This document shows, piece by piece, positions 45,240 through 54,716 of a stretch of DNA of 64,000 bases (position 1 is the first letter of the stretch; each line of letters begins with the position of its first letter). The DNA is taken from assembly GCA_964011275.1 (NCBI GenBank), contig CAXGOB010000002.1, forward strand, positions 124,001 to 188,000, in the 5' to 3' direction. A program made the position numbers and the translations under genes. The notes under the pieces were generated by a model, which did no database searches, was not told the DNA's origin, and was given only the letters and a program-made list of their open reading frames with translations. The DNA comes from UBA7328 sp002471345. GTDB taxonomy: Bacteria; Bacteroidota; Bacteroidia; Chitinophagales; Saprospiraceae.

Positions 45240-46541
45240 ATGCTCAAAAATATCCTACTTGGTTTAGCATTGCTACTTTTTGGTTTTACATGCCACAATA
45301 GCTTCAATTTGTACCATCAAATCAGAAAGCAAAAGGAACTCAAAGAAGATCATGCTGCGATAAATATGATTACTTATGGGCTTTTTGACATACAAATTTG
45401 GAAGGAGCAAGCTCTTGACATCTTTAAAAAGAACATTGAAGAATATGAAATTGAAGCTTCAGCATATGAAGAATTAGATCGAACACTTCAAGTCTATTTG
45501 AATCAATTATATAAGCAATATTTCGAATCTGGAGATCTGATTGATACTATTCTGGAGAAGTTGATTGAAAATGGAAGTCTAAATCAGATGTTTGCAACCA
45601 TTATTCAAAAAAATATAGGCTCTCAATTGTCAAATTTAAATTTGGAAAAAGAGATACCTGGATTATCAAAATCATTACTTCAAGAAATAAAAAATAACGA
45701 ACCTCAAATCAAAGCTTATTTTCAGTCTGAACTTCTCAGTATGGTAATGTCAGATGTACAAGGAAAACTTGCTGATAGAAGAAAACCTTATTATCATAAA
45801 TATGAATTTGATACTTATAAAGAGACCAATGCTTATCTACTAAGTCAAATAAAAGTCATAGAATCAAATGAGCGTCCTGCTTTAACACAAAATATACTTC
45901 TTCTCTCTGTTCTATTAGCGCTGCTAATGATAGGATGGAAATGGATAGGATTTAAAATGATGATATTAGGGTTGACCTTAACATCAATTGCATTTTTGAT
46001 ACTTGGCATTACCTTTCCAATGATCGATATAGATGCAAGACTGAATGCCTTTACTATCAGCCTTATGGGAGAACCAATATCATTTGAAGAGCAGGTTATT
46101 TATTTTCAGAGTAAATCTATACTTGATGTGACTAAAACCCTTTGGGAAGGCCAAGGCTGGGACTTAAAGCTTGTAGGTGCCTTAGTGTTCTGCTTTAGCA
46201 TTGTTTTTCCATTGATTAAATTGATTTTATCAGCATTTTATCTTTTTAGCAAAAAAGTAGCCTCTAGCAAAGTAGTTCAAAATGTAATCTTTCACTTGGG
46301 GAAGTGGAGTATGGCTGATGTTTTTGTAGTTGCTATGTTTATGGCATATATTGGATTCTATGGTATTATTACATCTCAACTCTCGGGAATTTCTAATAAT
46401 CCAAATGGGTATGCTGTGGAGACATTAAATTACTCTCGTCTGGCTCCTGGAGCTTTGTATTTTACTTGTTATTGCATTCTTTCAGTGTTTATTGGGATTT
46501 TGATCAATAATAAATCTAAAAAGAATATTAGTTCCACCTAA
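45240..46541 (+). CDS. PqiA-domain membrane protein
   Basis: A 433-residue inner-membrane protein. An N-terminal membrane segment (about 5-20) is followed by a long charged, helical periplasmic or cytosolic region (about 25-215), then four or five membrane helices. These include FPLIKLILSAFYLF and LGKWSMADVFVVAMFMAYIGFYG, the signature of paraquat-inducible protein A. PqiA proteins are linked to lipid transport with MCE proteins in proteobacteria, but no MCE gene is nearby and the long N-terminal insert is unlike PqiA. Its role is open. Confidence 0.72.
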   Translation: MLKNILLGLALLLFGFTCHNSFNLYHQIRKQKELKEDHAAINMITYGLFDIQIWKEQALDIFKKNIEEYEIEASAYEELDRTLQVYLNQLYKQYFESGDLIDTILEKLIENGSLNQMFATIIQKNIGSQLSNLNLEKEIPGLSKSLLQEIKNNEPQIKAYFQSELLSMVMSDVQGKLADRRKPYYHKYEFDTYKETNAYLLSQIKVIESNERPALTQNILLLSVLLALLMIGWKWIGFKMMILGLTLTSIAFLILGITFPMIDIDARLNAFTISLMGEPISFEEQVIYFQSKSILDVTKTLWEGQGWDLKLVGALVFCFSIVFPLIKLILSAFYLFSKKVASSKVVQNVIFHLGKWSMADVFVVAMFMAYIGFYGIITSQLSGISNNPNGYAVETLNYSRLAPGALYFTCYCILSVFIGILINNKSKKNISST

Positions 46542-46618
46542 TCACAGGATTACATATTAAGAAAAATATAATTCGGTTAAATTCCATAAAACGCTCAGAA
46601 TATTTGTTTTTTTCAGCC

Positions 46619-46626
46619 TATCTTTG
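46619..46626 (+). promoter_or_regulatory. -7 promoter box before the TPR gene leader
   Basis: TATCTTTG fully matches TAnnTTTG; transcription would start near 46633, giving a leader of about 114 bases before ATG 46747, long for this genome. Confidence 0.45.
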
Positions 46627-46651
46627 ATATACCGCAAATCAAACAAAACTG

Positions 46652-46720
46652 GGACTGGTAGGATTTCATCAGACGTGGTTACCTAATACCACAACGGGAA
46701 AGACTGCCTTTTTTTGGCGG
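46652..46720 (+). promoter_or_regulatory. Structured leader with three short hairpins
   Basis: This segment is richer in G and C than the AT-rich DNA around it. Three stems can be drawn one after another: CTGGT/ATCAG (46655-46672), GTGGT/ACCAC (46675-46692) and CTGCC/GGCGG around seven T (46704-46720). It does not fit a riboswitch class I know. It may be a cis-acting RNA for the TPR gene that follows. A plus-strand frame here also reads through as a short peptide ending WRN-stop, which is an alternative explanation. Confidence 0.4.
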
Positions 46721-46746
46721 AATTAACTGTTATAGACAACTACTTT

Positions 46747-47766
46747 ATGTTTTTTAAAACTATTATCCAAGGGCGACTTGAGTTCAGCAATCAAAAGAGT
46801 TTTGACAAAGTCCTTAAGATGTATCAATATAGGACAGAATCCTATTATAAAAATGATGTACTCTTAGAAGAAGAAGAGATTTTTAATAGAGATAGCTCTT
46901 CACTAGATGTTCCACGTTTTGTAGGACAAGCTTCAGAAAAAAGTTGGAGAAATACAGTTAGTCTATTGGGATATTGCTCTCAGTTTGCCGTTGCGGGATC
47001 TATGAAGGCCTGGATGACAGATAATGGCACAATCATGCATTATGATGAAATAGAGCCTGAAAGTGATAAAGCTGCAGTGATCCAATTTAAAAAAGGCAAA
47101 AAATTTTCTGAAGAAAAGGGAAAAGAAACTGAAGCAATTCAAGCATTAAGCAAGGCCATTGAAAAGCACCAAGGACATGCTAATGCATACGAAAAACGTG
47201 CTCGAGTATTACTTCAACTTAAAAATTATGAAGAAGCTCTTGAGGATTATGGCAAATCAATCAACCTTGATGATAGTATTCCTGAAGCCTATTATGGTCG
47301 TGCAGAAATCTACATAAGAAAAGGAGAATGGAAAAAGGCAATAAGTGATTTGGAGTTAGCCTTGAAGAAAGCAATCGCTTTACAACCAATGTATTGGACA
47401 TGTAGAATGAAGAAGGCTGATTGTCATATTCGCTTGGGAGAATGGGAACAAGCCAGTTTTGACTTGAAATTTTTTACTAATAGACCTTTTAAAGAGGACA
47501 ACCCTAACTATAAGAAAAAAGCTTATGGCTTTTTCCGATATGGTCAGATTCTTATTGAGGAAGAAAAATATGATGAGGCATATGTAGCATTCTGTAAAGG
47601 AATTGATCATGACCAAGGCACGAATCATATAAGCATGGAAGAGATGTTTTATTATAGAGGATTCAGTAGAATGAAAATGGGAAAGAAAGGTTATATGAAT
47701 GATATCAAAATGGCAGCAGCAGCTGGAGTTAAAGATGCTAAGTCATTTTTATCTGAATTAAAGTAA
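46747..47766 (+). CDS. TPR-repeat protein with conserved N-terminal domain
   Basis: A 339-residue soluble protein. I start at ATG 46747 (MFFKTIIQGRLEFSNQKSF); the frame is open from TTG 46714. The first 110 residues form a separate domain that I do not recognise (YQYRTESYYKNDVLLEEEEIF, VPRFVGQ, SLLGYCSQFAVAGS). Canonical TPR units follow (ETEAIQALSKAIEKHQGHANAYEKRA, NYEEALEDYGKSINLDDSIPEAYYGRA, EWKKAISDLELALKKA), and the C-terminus is Sel1-like. No signal peptide. The long leader suggests specific regulation. Confidence 0.75.
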   Translation: MFFKTIIQGRLEFSNQKSFDKVLKMYQYRTESYYKNDVLLEEEEIFNRDSSSLDVPRFVGQASEKSWRNTVSLLGYCSQFAVAGSMKAWMTDNGTIMHYDEIEPESDKAAVIQFKKGKKFSEEKGKETEAIQALSKAIEKHQGHANAYEKRARVLLQLKNYEEALEDYGKSINLDDSIPEAYYGRAEIYIRKGEWKKAISDLELALKKAIALQPMYWTCRMKKADCHIRLGEWEQASFDLKFFTNRPFKEDNPNYKKKAYGFFRYGQILIEEEKYDEAYVAFCKGIDHDQGTNHISMEEMFYYRGFSRMKMGKKGYMNDIKMAAAAGVKDAKSFLSELK

Positions 47767-47785
47767 CAAACAATATAATTTTGCT

Positions 47786-47818
47786 GAGGGCTATTTTCGT
47801 TAGATTATAGCCCTTTTT
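47786..47818 (+). terminator. Intrinsic terminator after the TPR gene
   Basis: AGGGCTAT (47787-47794) and ATAGCCCT (47807-47814) are perfect 8-bp arms followed by TTTTCATT. It ends 11 bp before the next start codon. Confidence 0.8.
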
Positions 47819-47828
47819 CATTGTTGTT

Positions 47829-49751
47829 ATGTATATAAAATTACTTTTAGTACTTCTTCTAAGTGGTATATTCTCTGACTTAAATGGCCAAAGTATAGAG
47901 TCTAGTTCATTTAATAAAAAAGACTTATCAAAATTCGAGAATGCTCAAAAAGAACATAAGAACAAACAAGTCAACAAAGCACTTAAGGTTTACTGTAAAT
48001 TATTAGACAAATATTCAGGGCACCCAGATCTAGAATTATGGACAGGTCTCGCATATAAGGATATCGGAAAGAACAAGGAAGCTCTTAGGCATCTCAAATT
48101 TGCAACTGATAATGGAAAAAGCACAAATGCACTTTTATATAGTACAATTGGAGAGCTTTGTAAAAAAGAAAAAAAATATGAAGAGGCCATAGAAAACTAT
48201 GAAAAATATCTTTCTATCGCCGATTCTTCAAAAAGAGGTTACTTTCAAGTACAACATCTATATGAAGAGGCAAGATTTACAAACGCACAAATAAAAAACC
48301 CTGTCCTTTTTAACCCAATTTCAATTTCTAGCAATGTAAATACGTCGTCATCAGAGTATTTGCCACAATTCACAGCTGATCATGCCAAGATGTATTTCAC
48401 AAGGAGACTAAATGGTCAAGAGGATATCTTTTTTGTTGAAAAAACAGAAAATGGGTACGGTAAAGCCGAACCTTTTATTCTTATTAACACTGAGAATTTT
48501 GATGAAGGAGCCCATTCAATATCGGCCGATGGAAATACTTTCATTTTTACTCATCATGATGATAAATATGGAATGGGAGGACATGACTTATATATAACAT
48601 CAAAAAATAATGGTGAATGGTCGCGGCCTAAAAATATGGGTAGAAAAGTAAATAGCGTTTTTTGGGATTCTCAACCATCCTTGTCTGGAGATGGAAATAT
48701 TCTCTTTTTCTCAAGTACACGGGAAGGGGGTTATGGTGGAAAAGATATATGGTATTCTATCCTATCAAAAGAAGGGTTCTGGTCATCTCCCATAAATGCT
48801 GGAAATGTTGTCAATACTTCAACAGATGAAAGTAGTCCATTTCTTCATACTGATATGAGAACATTGTATTTCAGATCAAATGGTCATATAGGAATGGGAA
48901 GTTTTGACCTTTTTGTAGCAAGACGAAAAAAAGGTGGTGGTTGGTCTGAAGTTAAAAATTTGGGCTATCCTATAAATACAGAAGGGCAAGAGGGAGCACT
49001 AAGTATTAGCCTAGATGGAACAAAAGGATATTTCGCTACTGACTATGATGGTAAAGTACTGCAAGATCATCTTGACATCTATGAATTCGAATTGCCTATG
49101 GATATTCGTCCCGAACCCTGCACCTATTTGAAAATACGAAGTATTGATGCTGGAACTAAGATTCCTGTTGGCAGTATTTTAGAGATTATTGATATATCAA
49201 CAAACACTATCATTTCCTCTAAAAAAGTAGATTTTAATGGAGAAGTACTTATTCCTATTCCTTTAAGACAGAAAATGATGATAAATCTAACTGCAGAAGG
49301 ATATATATTTTATTCTGACCATATCATAATAGATTCTATTGCTCATGGTATGGCACCATTTGATAAGACCATTCACTTAACTAAGATTCCTGCCCCATCA
49401 ACATTCGATGAAGGGAAATCATTTGTTCTAAAGAATGTATTTTTTGAATCAGGTACTGCAGAGCTTCAACAAATATCCTTGATGGAAATAAAGAAACTTG
49501 CTGATATTCTCATGAAAAATGAAAAATTGAAATTGAAAATCATTGGACATACTGACAATGTAGGTGAAGACTATGACAATAAAGTACTTTCTGAAAAAAG
49601 AGCATCCTCGGTTAAAGAAGCACTAATATCTTTAGGCATACAACAAAATAGACTTGTCACAGAGGGTAAAGGAGAATCAGCACCCGTACAAGACAATTCC
49701 ACAGAAGCAGGAAGAAATCAAAATAGAAGAACGGAATTCATATTATACTAG
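47829..49751 (+). CDS. PorE-like TPR / PD40-propeller / OmpA protein
   Basis: A 640-residue exported protein (signal peptide ending near NGQS, residue 21). The domain order is TPR repeats (about 30-145), a WD40-like PD40 propeller (about 175-415, with repeated SADGNTFIF, SGDGNILFFSS and SLDGTKGYFAT strands), a small carboxypeptidase-regulatory-like beta domain (about 440-510), and an OmpA domain (about 530-640, VFFESGTAELQQIS, KIIGHTDNVG). This is the order of PorE, which ties the type IX secretion machine to peptidoglycan. Several paralogues usually exist per genome, so the exact role is inferred. rlmD starts 3 bp downstream. Confidence 0.78.
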   Translation: MYIKLLLVLLLSGIFSDLNGQSIESSSFNKKDLSKFENAQKEHKNKQVNKALKVYCKLLDKYSGHPDLELWTGLAYKDIGKNKEALRHLKFATDNGKSTNALLYSTIGELCKKEKKYEEAIENYEKYLSIADSSKRGYFQVQHLYEEARFTNAQIKNPVLFNPISISSNVNTSSSEYLPQFTADHAKMYFTRRLNGQEDIFFVEKTENGYGKAEPFILINTENFDEGAHSISADGNTFIFTHHDDKYGMGGHDLYITSKNNGEWSRPKNMGRKVNSVFWDSQPSLSGDGNILFFSSTREGGYGGKDIWYSILSKEGFWSSPINAGNVVNTSTDESSPFLHTDMRTLYFRSNGHIGMGSFDLFVARRKKGGGWSEVKNLGYPINTEGQEGALSISLDGTKGYFATDYDGKVLQDHLDIYEFELPMDIRPEPCTYLKIRSIDAGTKIPVGSILEIIDISTNTIISSKKVDFNGEVLIPIPLRQKMMINLTAEGYIFYSDHIIIDSIAHGMAPFDKTIHLTKIPAPSTFDEGKSFVLKNVFFESGTAELQQISLMEIKKLADILMKNEKLKLKIIGHTDNVGEDYDNKVLSEKRASSVKEALISLGIQQNRLVTEGKGESAPVQDNSTEAGRNQNRRTEFILY

Positions 49752-49754
49752 AAA

Positions 49755-51158
49755 ATGGGACGACGCAAAAAGACTTTAGAACAGGTAGAGGTAATCGATA
49801 TAGCAGATAAAGGTCATTCAATAGGTAGAACACCAGAAGGTGAAATAATTCTAATCGATGGAGCCGTTCCCGGCGATAATGTAGATACTATAATTCTTAG
49901 AAAAAAGAAAGGTCTTAAGTTTGGAAAAGTACTTAAAATCAATACCTATTCGGACTATAGAACGAATCCGTTTTGTGACCATTTTGATCAATGCGGTGGA
50001 TGTAAATGGCAGAATTTAAATTATAGTAAACAAGCTGAATTAAAAGAAAATGCCGTAAGGGCAGCTATGAGAAGAATAGCAGATGACGATGAAAATAAAG
50101 TAGAGCCAATACTCAAGGCAGAACAAACTAGCTATTATCGAAACAAACTAGAATATGCCTTTTCGAATAAACGATGGCTTACTGAAGAAGAAATACAGAG
50201 TGATAAAACCATAGAAGCACGAAATGCAGTAGGGTTTCACAGAGCAGGAGCTTTTGACAAAGTAGTAGAAATTGAGAAATGTCACCTCCAAGAGAATCTT
50301 AGCAATGAAATCAGAAATCACCTCCGTTATTTAGCATTGGAAAAAAACTACTCTTTTTACGATATTAGAAATAATCATGGACTTCTTAGAAATCTAACCA
50401 TCAGAAATACTACTACTAATCAATGGATGGTCACAGTAGTATTTGGTGAAAAAAGTGAGGATATAGAAGACATTATGGCTAATCTCTCAGCAAGGTTTCA
50501 GAATGTTAAATCTTGGCATTATATAATCAATGAAAAACAAAATGACAGCATTCATGATCAAGAGGCATTACATTATAGCGGTGAAAGAGGGATAATAGAA
50601 AACCTTGGGCATATCCAATGCCATATAGGGCCTAAATCATTTTTTCAAACAAACAGTACTCAAGCAGTTAATTTATATCAAACAGCATTAGAATACGCAG
50701 ATCTAAAAAAAGAAGATGTGCTATATGACCTCTATACAGGTACCGGAACAATAGCTCTATTTGCATCAAAAAGCTGCATGTCAGTAGTTGGTATAGAACA
50801 AATACAAGAAGCAATAGACGATGCGAATAACAACAGTATACTCAATAACATATCCAATTGTCAATTCTTGGTAGGAGATGTAAAAGATACTTTATCCATA
50901 AATTTCAAATCCAGATATGGTTCTCCTGATGTCCTTATTACTGATCCTCCGAGGGCTGGAATGCATACCGATGTAATAAATACCTTATTAGATCTCGCCT
51001 CTCCCAAAATCGTATATATTAGCTGTAACCCCTCTACACAAGCACGAGACATAAAACTTCTAAAAGAAAAATATGAATTAGTAAAGTGTAAACCAGTCGA
51101 TATGTTTCCACAGACCAGTCATATAGAAAGTGTAGCCTTATTACATTTAAAACCCTAA
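49755..51158 (+). CDS. rlmD: 23S rRNA (uracil-C5)-methyltransferase, RlmD/RumA type
   Basis: A 467-residue S-adenosylmethionine-dependent enzyme. An N-terminal TRAM domain (about 8-62) precedes the iron-sulfur ligands Cys74, Cys80 and Cys83 (CDHFDQCGGC) and a fourth near 172 (KCHL). The Rossmann part has YDLYTGTGTIALF, and the catalytic nucleophile lies in YISCNPSTQARD. It methylates a uridine of 23S rRNA; family members differ in site. It begins 3 bp after the PorE-like gene. Confidence 0.9.
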   Translation: MGRRKKTLEQVEVIDIADKGHSIGRTPEGEIILIDGAVPGDNVDTIILRKKKGLKFGKVLKINTYSDYRTNPFCDHFDQCGGCKWQNLNYSKQAELKENAVRAAMRRIADDDENKVEPILKAEQTSYYRNKLEYAFSNKRWLTEEEIQSDKTIEARNAVGFHRAGAFDKVVEIEKCHLQENLSNEIRNHLRYLALEKNYSFYDIRNNHGLLRNLTIRNTTTNQWMVTVVFGEKSEDIEDIMANLSARFQNVKSWHYIINEKQNDSIHDQEALHYSGERGIIENLGHIQCHIGPKSFFQTNSTQAVNLYQTALEYADLKKEDVLYDLYTGTGTIALFASKSCMSVVGIEQIQEAIDDANNNSILNNISNCQFLVGDVKDTLSINFKSRYGSPDVLITDPPRAGMHTDVINTLLDLASPKIVYISCNPSTQARDIKLLKEKYELVKCKPVDMFPQTSHIESVALLHLKP

Positions 51159-51167
51159 TTATTTTAT

Positions 51168-51527
51168 ATGCAAACTTCCAAATTCATACAATTAGAAACA
51201 GAACTAGATGCTTATAAACCAGTAATGGCTAAAGCTGCTGATCAAGTTATTGAAGAAGAGGTATCTAAATACCCAATAATGGTTGTATTTCAAGAGGACA
51301 TAGAAATAGGGATCAATCTGGTCGACAGAAAAAAAATTGATGGTAATTGGTCTGTTAACCTTTCTACACTAGAAGAATTTGCAAGTAAGGGATTGATACA
51401 AAATCATAAGATCGATTCCTTTCGAACTATATATAAAGACAAAAAAAAATTTATTTGTTTGTTTGTTTTGAGTGAATTAGGAGCGCAATTTGTATTTATA
51501 TCTAAATCTAGAAAAGAGTTGCTCTAA
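51168..51527 (+). CDS. Conserved hypothetical protein
   Basis: A 119-residue soluble protein with no signal or membrane segment. It appears alpha/beta: an N-terminal helix (LETELDAYKPVMAKAADQVIEEEVSKYPIMVVF) followed by beta strands (IEIGINLVDRK, WSVNLSTLEEF) and a hydrophobic KKFICLFVLSELGAQFVFI segment. I recognise no family function. It lies 9 bp after rlmD and 23 bp before rfbA and is probably co-transcribed with them. Confidence 0.65.
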   Translation: MQTSKFIQLETELDAYKPVMAKAADQVIEEEVSKYPIMVVFQEDIEIGINLVDRKKIDGNWSVNLSTLEEFASKGLIQNHKIDSFRTIYKDKKKFICLFVLSELGAQFVFISKSRKELL

Positions 51528-51550
51528 TATATAAGTGAAAAAAGAAAGAA

Positions 51551-52414
51551 ATGAAAGGAATAATATTAGCTGGAGGTTTAGGGACTAGGCTATTCCCATT
51601 AACTATTGCTATGAGCAAACAACTCATGCCTGTATATGACAAGCCAATGATCTATTATCCATTAGCAACTTTAATGAGTGCAGGGATAAGAGAAATATTG
51701 ATAATCTCAACACCTCAGCATTTACCACTATTTGAGGATTTATTGGGTGATGGAAAAGAGATAGGATGTGAATTTTCATACATAGCTCAGCACGAACCGA
51801 ATGGTTTAGCTCAGGCCTTTGTTCTCGGTGCTGACTTTATTGGAAATGATTCTGTAGCTCTTATTCTTGGCGATAACATATTCTACGGCAGAGGCTTATC
51901 CGAAACGCTCCAAAGTTGTGTAGATCCTGATGGAGGTGTTGTCTTTGCATATCAAGTAAAAGACCCTGAACGATATGGTGTAGTTGAGTTTGATGAAGAT
52001 AAAAATGCGCTGTCAATAGAAGAAAAACCAGAAAAGCCAAAATCAAACTGGGCCGTTCCAGGAATATACTTTTATGACAATGAAGTTGTGAACATCGCTA
52101 AAAACCTAAAACCAAGTCCTAGAGGAGAATATGAGATTACTGATGTCAATAAAGAATATCTCAATAGAAAAAAATTAAGTGTTGGAATATTTGAACGCGG
52201 GATTGCCTGGTTAGATACTGGTACTCATCAATCATTGATGCAAGCAGGACAATTCATTCAAGTTATTGAAGAAAGGCAAGGACTAAAAATTGGATGTATA
52301 GAAGAAATAGCATTTGATCAGGGCTTTATCAATGAAAATGAACTTGAAAAATTAGGGAATAAATTTATTAAAAGCGGTTATGGTGAATATCTCCTGTCTT
52401 TGCTTGAAAGATAA
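51551..52414 (+). CDS. rfbA: Glucose-1-phosphate thymidylyltransferase
   Basis: A 287-residue nucleotidyltransferase making dTDP-glucose, the first step towards dTDP-rhamnose and related sugars for surface polysaccharide. The N-terminal [18 protein letters not shown] is the nucleotide loop, and [28 protein letters not shown] and the late [16 protein letters not shown] are diagnostic. The other rfb genes are not in the window. Confidence 0.96.
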   Translation: MKGIILAGGLGTRLFPLTIAMSKQLMPVYDKPMIYYPLATLMSAGIREILIISTPQHLPLFEDLLGDGKEIGCEFSYIAQHEPNGLAQAFVLGADFIGNDSVALILGDNIFYGRGLSETLQSCVDPDGGVVFAYQVKDPERYGVVEFDEDKNALSIEEKPEKPKSNWAVPGIYFYDNEVVNIAKNLKPSPRGEYEITDVNKEYLNRKKLSVGIFERGIAWLDTGTHQSLMQAGQFIQVIEERQGLKIGCIEEIAFDQGFINENELEKLGNKFIKSGYGEYLLSLLER

Positions 52415-52429
52415 CAGTTCTTACCTTTC

Positions 52430-53539
52430 ATGATAGAATCAAAGCGACCTATTGAGTTTACTGATGATCAACAAAAACTGCTTGATTCTATAAGCCCAAC
52501 TCGTATTATACTTCCTATCTTAATTGGTCTAGCAGTTATTGCATTCATAATAAAAGGTCAACTAGATTTCGATGAAATTCATTATATAAACTGGGATGTT
52601 CATGTTCTATTTTGGATAGGTGTAGCCATAGTTGTTTACATTATTCGACATTTACTAATAGCATGGAGGCTAAGATTGTTATCAGAATATGAGTTTTCAT
52701 GGAAGAAAAGTATAGAGCTTGTATTCATCCTAGAATTTGCAAGTGCAGTTTCACCAACAAATTTTGGTGGTTCAGCTGTTGCCTTTTTCATGCTTATTCA
52801 GGAGACAATATCTGGTGCTAGAGCGACTGCCATTGTAGTTTACACAATTGTAGCCGATACAATCATTTTTGTGATAACCATTCCTGTCTTAGCACTCTTA
52901 ATTGGCATGAATGCTTTTCGACCAGAGCTTGACCTAACTAGCCATTTTGACGGCTTAGGAACCACTTTACTAATCGTGTGGGTAATAATGACCATCTATG
53001 GGTTGCTTTTTTTATATGGCTTGTTTATAAAGCCCAAACACCTAAAGAGGCTACTAAATGTATTTGCGTCATGGAAAATTTTTGGTAAATCGAGAGAAAG
53101 GATTCGTAAAGCAGCAGCAGATATTGAGATTACTGCATTAAGTATTAGTGAAAAATCATGGTCCTTTCATGGACACGCCGCATGGATGACTTTCGCACAG
53201 TGGATTTGTCGTTTCTTTTCCATTACAGCCATTTTAATAGCATTTAGTCCCGAATTACAAGCAGATATCATGGATCACATCATACTATTGTCCCGAGGTG
53301 AAGCGCTATATGCTGTGACAGCGTATAGCCCAACACCAGGAGGAAGTGGTGTAGCAGAATTGATCTTTAGTCGTTTTTACAGTGATTATATAGATCAAAA
53401 TGCGGCGTTACTTGGAGCAATTTTTTGGAGAGTGATTACCTACTATCCTTATCTATTCTTAGGAATAATCATTATTCCAAATTGGATAAGGACCCTTATT
53501 AATCGAAGAAGATTGTTAAAAACTTCTTCTCAAATGTAA
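52430..53539 (+). CDS. Flippase-like/UPF0104 integral membrane protein
   Basis: A 369-residue protein with about eight membrane segments from residue 27 on, and the family signatures EFASAVSPTNFGGSAVAFFMLI and SPTPGGSGVAELIFSRFY. These belong to the lysylphosphatidylglycerol synthase transmembrane-region / UPF0104 family, whose members move or modify lipids. No aminoacyltransferase domain is fused, so it is not a full MprF. It follows rfbA by 15 bp and precedes a thioredoxin by 5 bp. Confidence 0.82.
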   Translation: MIESKRPIEFTDDQQKLLDSISPTRIILPILIGLAVIAFIIKGQLDFDEIHYINWDVHVLFWIGVAIVVYIIRHLLIAWRLRLLSEYEFSWKKSIELVFILEFASAVSPTNFGGSAVAFFMLIQETISGARATAIVVYTIVADTIIFVITIPVLALLIGMNAFRPELDLTSHFDGLGTTLLIVWVIMTIYGLLFLYGLFIKPKHLKRLLNVFASWKIFGKSRERIRKAAADIEITALSISEKSWSFHGHAAWMTFAQWICRFFSITAILIAFSPELQADIMDHIILLSRGEALYAVTAYSPTPGGSGVAELIFSRFYSDYIDQNAALLGAIFWRVITYYPYLFLGIIIIPNWIRTLINRRRLLKTSSQM

Positions 53540-53544
53540 AATCG

Positions 53545-54069
53545 ATGAAAAAAATATTGTTAGCATTAGTAGTTATAGTCTTAGGTTTCTTAGCCTACAA
53601 ATTTTTATTAGGAGGTATAGGATTAGAAGTGGGGAAAACAGCTCCTGATTTCGAAGCAACTTTACAAGATGGAAGCCCTGTTATGTTATCTGATTATCAA
53701 GGAGATTACGTATTACTCGACTTTTGGGGTTCATGGTGTGCACCATGCAGAAGAGAAAATCCATCTTTAGTCAAAATTTATAAAGAATTTGAAAATAGAA
53801 AATCAGTCAAAGGTGAAGGTTTTGAAATAGTAAGTATTGCATTAGAGAAAATTCAAGGGCAAGCTGAAGGAGCAATTAAAAGGGACAATCTTTATTGGAA
53901 AAACCATATAATTTCAATAAGTAGAATTGTGCTATTGTCACCTTTAGCTCAGAAATACAATGTGAGTTCTGTTCCTGCCAAGTTTCTAATAAATCCTGAA
54001 GGTAAAATTATGAGTGTTAATCCAACTATCGTAGACTTAGAAAAAATACTGGAAAACCATCTCCAATAA
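53545..54069 (+). CDS. TlpA-like thioredoxin, membrane-anchored
   Basis: A 174-residue thiol-disulfide protein. An N-terminal hydrophobic anchor (about 3-22) is followed by the thioredoxin fold with redox-active Cys65-x2-Cys68 in WGSWCAPCRRENP and a cis-Pro segment SSVPAKFLINPEGKI. It would reduce or isomerise disulfides in the periplasm, for example in cytochrome maturation. It starts 5 bp after the flippase-like gene, so it likely belongs to the same transcript. Confidence 0.9.
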   Translation: MKKILLALVVIVLGFLAYKFLLGGIGLEVGKTAPDFEATLQDGSPVMLSDYQGDYVLLDFWGSWCAPCRRENPSLVKIYKEFENRKSVKGEGFEIVSIALEKIQGQAEGAIKRDNLYWKNHIISISRIVLLSPLAQKYNVSSVPAKFLINPEGKIMSVNPTIVDLEKILENHLQ

Positions 54070-54144
54070 CCTGTCATTTTGTCTCTTTTATCGATATGGC
54101 AGAAATATTGATGGTCAATCTGTGAATAATCATTCAAATAAGCT

Positions 54145-54711
54145 ATGGATAGCAAAAAAGAGGCAGAAGAAATAAAAGACGTGCCGAAAGAAAAGGTACA
54201 GGAGGCATCAAAAAAGTCCCCTAAGAAATCAAAGAGGTCATCTAAATCTGATAAAAAAGCAGAAAGATTATTAGAACTTGAAGCAGAATTAACTGAATCT
54301 AAGGACAAGCATCTTAGGCTCTATGCAGAATTTGAAAATTACAAAAGACGAACTGTAAAGGAACGCATCAATCTAATGAAGACAGCCGCTCAAGACACAT
54401 TGTCATCAATGTTGCCGGTGTTGGACGATTTTGACAGAGCTAAAAAAAGCGCTGATGATGAAAGCACTGATGAACAATTCTCTGAAGGTGTGACATTAGT
54501 CTATAATAAACTTAAAAGCACTTTGCAATCAAAAGGGCTCAAGATAATGGAGACTACAGGAGAATCATTTAATCCTGAATTTCATGAAGCAATCACCGAA
54601 ATTCCATCGCCTTCGGATGATATGAAGGGTAAAATCATTGATACTATAGAAAGTGGTTATCTACTCAATGATAAAATCATACGATACGCCAAAGTGGTGG
54701 TCGGCAAATAA
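54145..54711 (+). CDS. grpE: Nucleotide exchange factor GrpE
   Basis: A 188-residue co-chaperone that releases ADP from DnaK. A Lys/Glu-rich disordered start (about 1-40) leads into the long coiled coil with [19 protein letters not shown], and then the beta-wing head with FNPEFHEAI and [18 protein letters not shown]. dnaJ follows after 5 bp, the usual heat-shock pair. dnaK is not in the window. Confidence 0.95.
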   Translation: MDSKKEAEEIKDVPKEKVQEASKKSPKKSKRSSKSDKKAERLLELEAELTESKDKHLRLYAEFENYKRRTVKERINLMKTAAQDTLSSMLPVLDDFDRAKKSADDESTDEQFSEGVTLVYNKLKSTLQSKGLKIMETTGESFNPEFHEAITEIPSPSDDMKGKIIDTIESGYLLNDKIIRYAKVVVGK

Positions 54712-54716
54712 CAACA

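Noticed and set aside
46652..46720. Structured leader as a ZTP or c-di-GMP riboswitch
   Set aside because: Some short blocks (GGGACTGG, ACGTGG, ACCAC) recall these classes, but the order and required conserved positions do not fit.
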